A DNA stretch of 64,000 nucleotides. Source: Fallopia convolvulus. Taxonomy: Eukaryota > Streptophyta > Magnoliopsida > Caryophyllales > Polygonaceae. Positions 61,938 to 64,000 of this stretch are shown piece after piece. Every line of letters begins with the position of its first letter. Positions within the stretch are counted from its first letter, which is position 1. The translations under genes were made by a program, and so were the position numbers. The notes beneath the pieces were generated by a model. The model saw only the letters and a program-made list of their open reading frames with translations. It was not told the origin of the DNA and ran no database searches. The stretch is taken from the NCBI GenBank assembly GCA_964016875.1, contig OZ024724.1, positions 16,720,501 through 16,784,500 on the forward strand, given 5' to 3'.

Positions 61938-62383
61938 TGCTTTGTTTTCTCGTAATCTGCGGTGGAAGGATCGCTCGGGTTCAGGGTCTACTACTAGATT
62001 AGAGACAACTCAACATCCTTCAGCTGGCATACACTAAAAGCAAAAACAAAAAACAAAAACAAAATCAAAAAGCAAAACGGGGTCTCGGAAAGGGTCGGTA
62101 CTGAGGCCCAAAGGGTCGGTATCGAGCCTAGAGTGATCCCGTAAAAACCAAAACAAAAAAAAAGAAACAACTACCTGTCGACAGGGTCGGTACCGACCTG
62201 GATAGGGTCAGTAACAACTCGACAGTGACCTAGAAAATGAATAGAAAAAGCAGAAAAAACTAGGTTGTCTAGCAGGGTCGGTACCAACCCTAGGGGGGTC
62301 GTTATTGACTCGGCGGAATCCCAAAAAACGTAAAAAGAATAAAACTTGGCACTATTCAAATCTCCCCGGCAACGACGTAAATT
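61938..62383 (-). other. Leader and primer site of Athila element 2
   Basis: The reverse-strand primer site (plus-strand CCCCGGCAACGACGTAA at 62364-62380) differs from the Asp-tRNA consensus at two or three bases. The leader holds at least six variants of GGGTCGGTACCGACC (62085-62310) before the gag ATG at 61937. Confidence 0.8.
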
Positions 62384-63700
62384 TGTTGATAGGGTTTCTT
62401 GACAACAAATAAATTTATATCAAGACCCCGCTGTGTATAGAAGAGTCAGGTTCGTCCACGCGGAGAAAGTCAGTGCTAAGTATTGTTACTTGTTACGCAA
62501 CCAATCAATTAAGTAAGGGTTTTAACAAGAAAGAGAAAGATTCTAAGGTTTAAGGTGTCACCACAACAACAATCATGCATGCCAAACATTAATGAAACAC
62601 ATACATCATGCTTTTATCACATAAAGGTGCTAACTTTCGTTAACTTTAAGCAAGTAAATCAATCAACTTTCGCGAAATTAATAAACTTACTATCTAATCT
62701 CTTCTACTTCAACTAGGATAGATCCGCTTTCGCTTCAAAACCCTAAATTGACTATTCTAATTCAAGGTTTCTGCTTTCGCTTCAACAATGAATGAGAAAT
62801 TCCTTTCAACTTGCGTTTCGTGGATTAAGAACAAGAGAATAGATTTATGCAATAAAAACAATCAAAACATGATCACAAACAAGCATGCACAACCATTGTT
62901 GGGCTTAACCCCAATCTTAGAGAGAGAACTGCTCACAAAGCATGATTAAAAGCAAACAACTATATTAATGAAAGGGAAACTTACAAATTGAATTCAAACT
63001 CGTCTCACCACATCTCTCTATCTCTACCCTCTCGCCCCTCTCTTCTCTCCTCCTTCCTTACTTGCCCTCCAAGGCAATTGATTGTGTGTAGAAAAATAAA
63101 GGATAGACAAGAGTATTTATAGAGAAACTAATTTATCTTAAATCTATCTCTACGGAAATAATATCTTCTAATAAGATATATACCTTCTATTTATCTAATA
63201 ACATAAAAGGAAATAGGATAAAAAGCCCAATTAAACACGCTGACTCGGTCTTCGCTGCGACATGGAATGCCTCGGTAACGAGCTGAGAGCCACGTTACCG
63301 ACCCTTTTCAGCACTACGAGCAACCTTAAGTAAAACTTGCGTAGCGGATTTGTTACAACTCCGTTTGACTCGATTCTTTTTCCTATGTTCTTGTAAAGAA
63401 ATTCTCTACTTCTTTCCAAGCTCAAAATTGATCTTCAATGACTTTAATTGAGCGCTTAATCTTCATCTTCTCTTCATTCTTGAGTGCTATCCTTCACCGA
63501 CTTTGCTCCTTTCTTCAAAAGTGCTCCAAACATGCTTCCAAACCTATAAAAAAAACACCACCAAATATTATGTAGACTCCATATCTTAAGAAAATATAAA
63601 AACCCACACAAAAGATTCAAAATAAAACACAAAACTAAAGAAAAAGACTTAAACACACTAAAAACACACCCTAAAAACATGACTAAAAAGGCGGACATCA
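62384..63700 (-). repeat. 5' LTR of Athila element 2
   Basis: Partner of 53706-55016. A reverse-strand TATAAATACTC box lies at 63111-63121. The pair TCGGTAACGAG / CACGTTACCGA at 63268-63302 lies about 150 bp upstream of it in element sense. Confidence 0.92.
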
Positions 63701-63705
63701 AGGGT

Positions 63706-64000
63706 GCGGGACTAACCCGACACCTCTATTTAAATAACTAAGTCGTATTGCCACCATGCCTAAATTATGACTTTCGATCATGATGCATGTCTGCTCCTAT
63801 GCAATGGACGGAAGCTTCCACTCTATGTAATAACTGCGGTTTTTGAGGATATTTTTGAATTTTTCTCGGATATCCTTTTAACCGTTTTGATCCGTTTTAA
63901 CGCTTAATTTAATACTTTGTTGGAGATTAAATCCTAGAAAATTGTTGGTGATATCCTAAAATCACAAAGAAATTATTTTATGGATCAGTGTGAATTCTAG
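63706..64000. mobile_element. Outer LTR-like sequence, right segment
   Basis: After the agggt duplication the sequence GCGGGACTAACCCGACACCT resumes the outer element broken at 53705. It has no coding frame and is cut by the window end. Confidence 0.45.

Larger units (their letters stand above)
53706..63700 (-). mobile_element. Non-autonomous Athila-type element 2
   Basis: LTRs 53706-55016 and 62384-63700 (about 1.31 kb) run TGATGTCCGCC to CTATCAACA in element sense and are flanked by ggggt/agggt (one mismatch). The primer site is a mutated Asp-tRNA type and the purine tract is GTATGGGGTATT. Its interior encodes gag and protease only; there is no reverse transcriptase or integrase. A Tekay-type solo LTR (58833-61157) interrupts gag. 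The palindromic word TCGGTACCGA/TCGTTAACGA is scattered through LTRs, leader and coding region. Confidence 0.92.

Overview
This window is nuclear DNA of a flowering plant. The evidence is one split bHLH transcription-factor gene with plant-type introns, Athila-type and chromodomain (Tekay-like) Ty3/gypsy elements, a two-gene CACTA (En/Spm) transposon, copia and LINE remnants, and several plant MITE classes. The species cannot be named from sequence alone; a eudicot is the best guess. No rRNA, tRNA, CRISPR array or organellar gene was recognised.

Positions 1-16500 are AT-rich and repeat-laden. They hold a leader-like stretch, a degenerate GATATTCAT repeat, a TA microsatellite, a copia remnant and a putative CACTA-like frame (ends near 2968 and 15194). 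Inside that frame are foldback/MULE-like elements, a 10-bp minisatellite, a 39-bp tandem array, a GTGCA-rich hairpin MITE, a gypsy solo LTR with a perfect target-site duplication (TSD), and a complete 1.45-kb miniature LTR element that carries an ORF resembling an RRM of polypyrimidine-tract-binding (PTB) proteins. A LINE RNase H fragment and a hAT MITE with a Stowaway inside it follow.

Positions 16517-22888 are the only clear host-gene territory: a three-exon bHLH gene (17827-22585, + strand) whose 3.5-kb first intron contains a MULE-like MITE, a copia remnant and a Tourist-like MITE.

From 22889 to the end the window is a nested retrotransposon pile. An outer LTR-like sequence (start 22889, continuing past 64000) was split by a Tekay-like element (24067-52257, - strand, TSD catgt). 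The 3' LTR of that element was hit by a 10.3-kb CACTA transposon (24101-34444, TSD tta) and by a non-autonomous Athila element (36424-42541). Its 5' LTR was hit by an Athila-related solo LTR (50308-51792). After removal of the insertions both Tekay LTRs come to about 2.43 kb, which supports this reading. A second non-autonomous Athila-like element (53706-63700) split the outer element again and itself received a Tekay-type solo LTR (58833-61157, TSD ctgtg).

The most unusual signals are four. First, an 18-bp palindrome sits at both ends of the CACTA element and again just upstream of its second gene. Second, paired palindromic words lie in the same U3 position of three Athila-like LTR types, and one of those words has spread through a whole element including its gag/protease reading frame. 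Third, there is the miniature LTR element with the PTB-like RRM ORF. Fourth, an uninterrupted AAC microsatellite of roughly 225 copies lies within an intron of the CACTA gene. Every transposon coding region here except the mini-element ORF and a few short ones is broken by stops or frameshifts.
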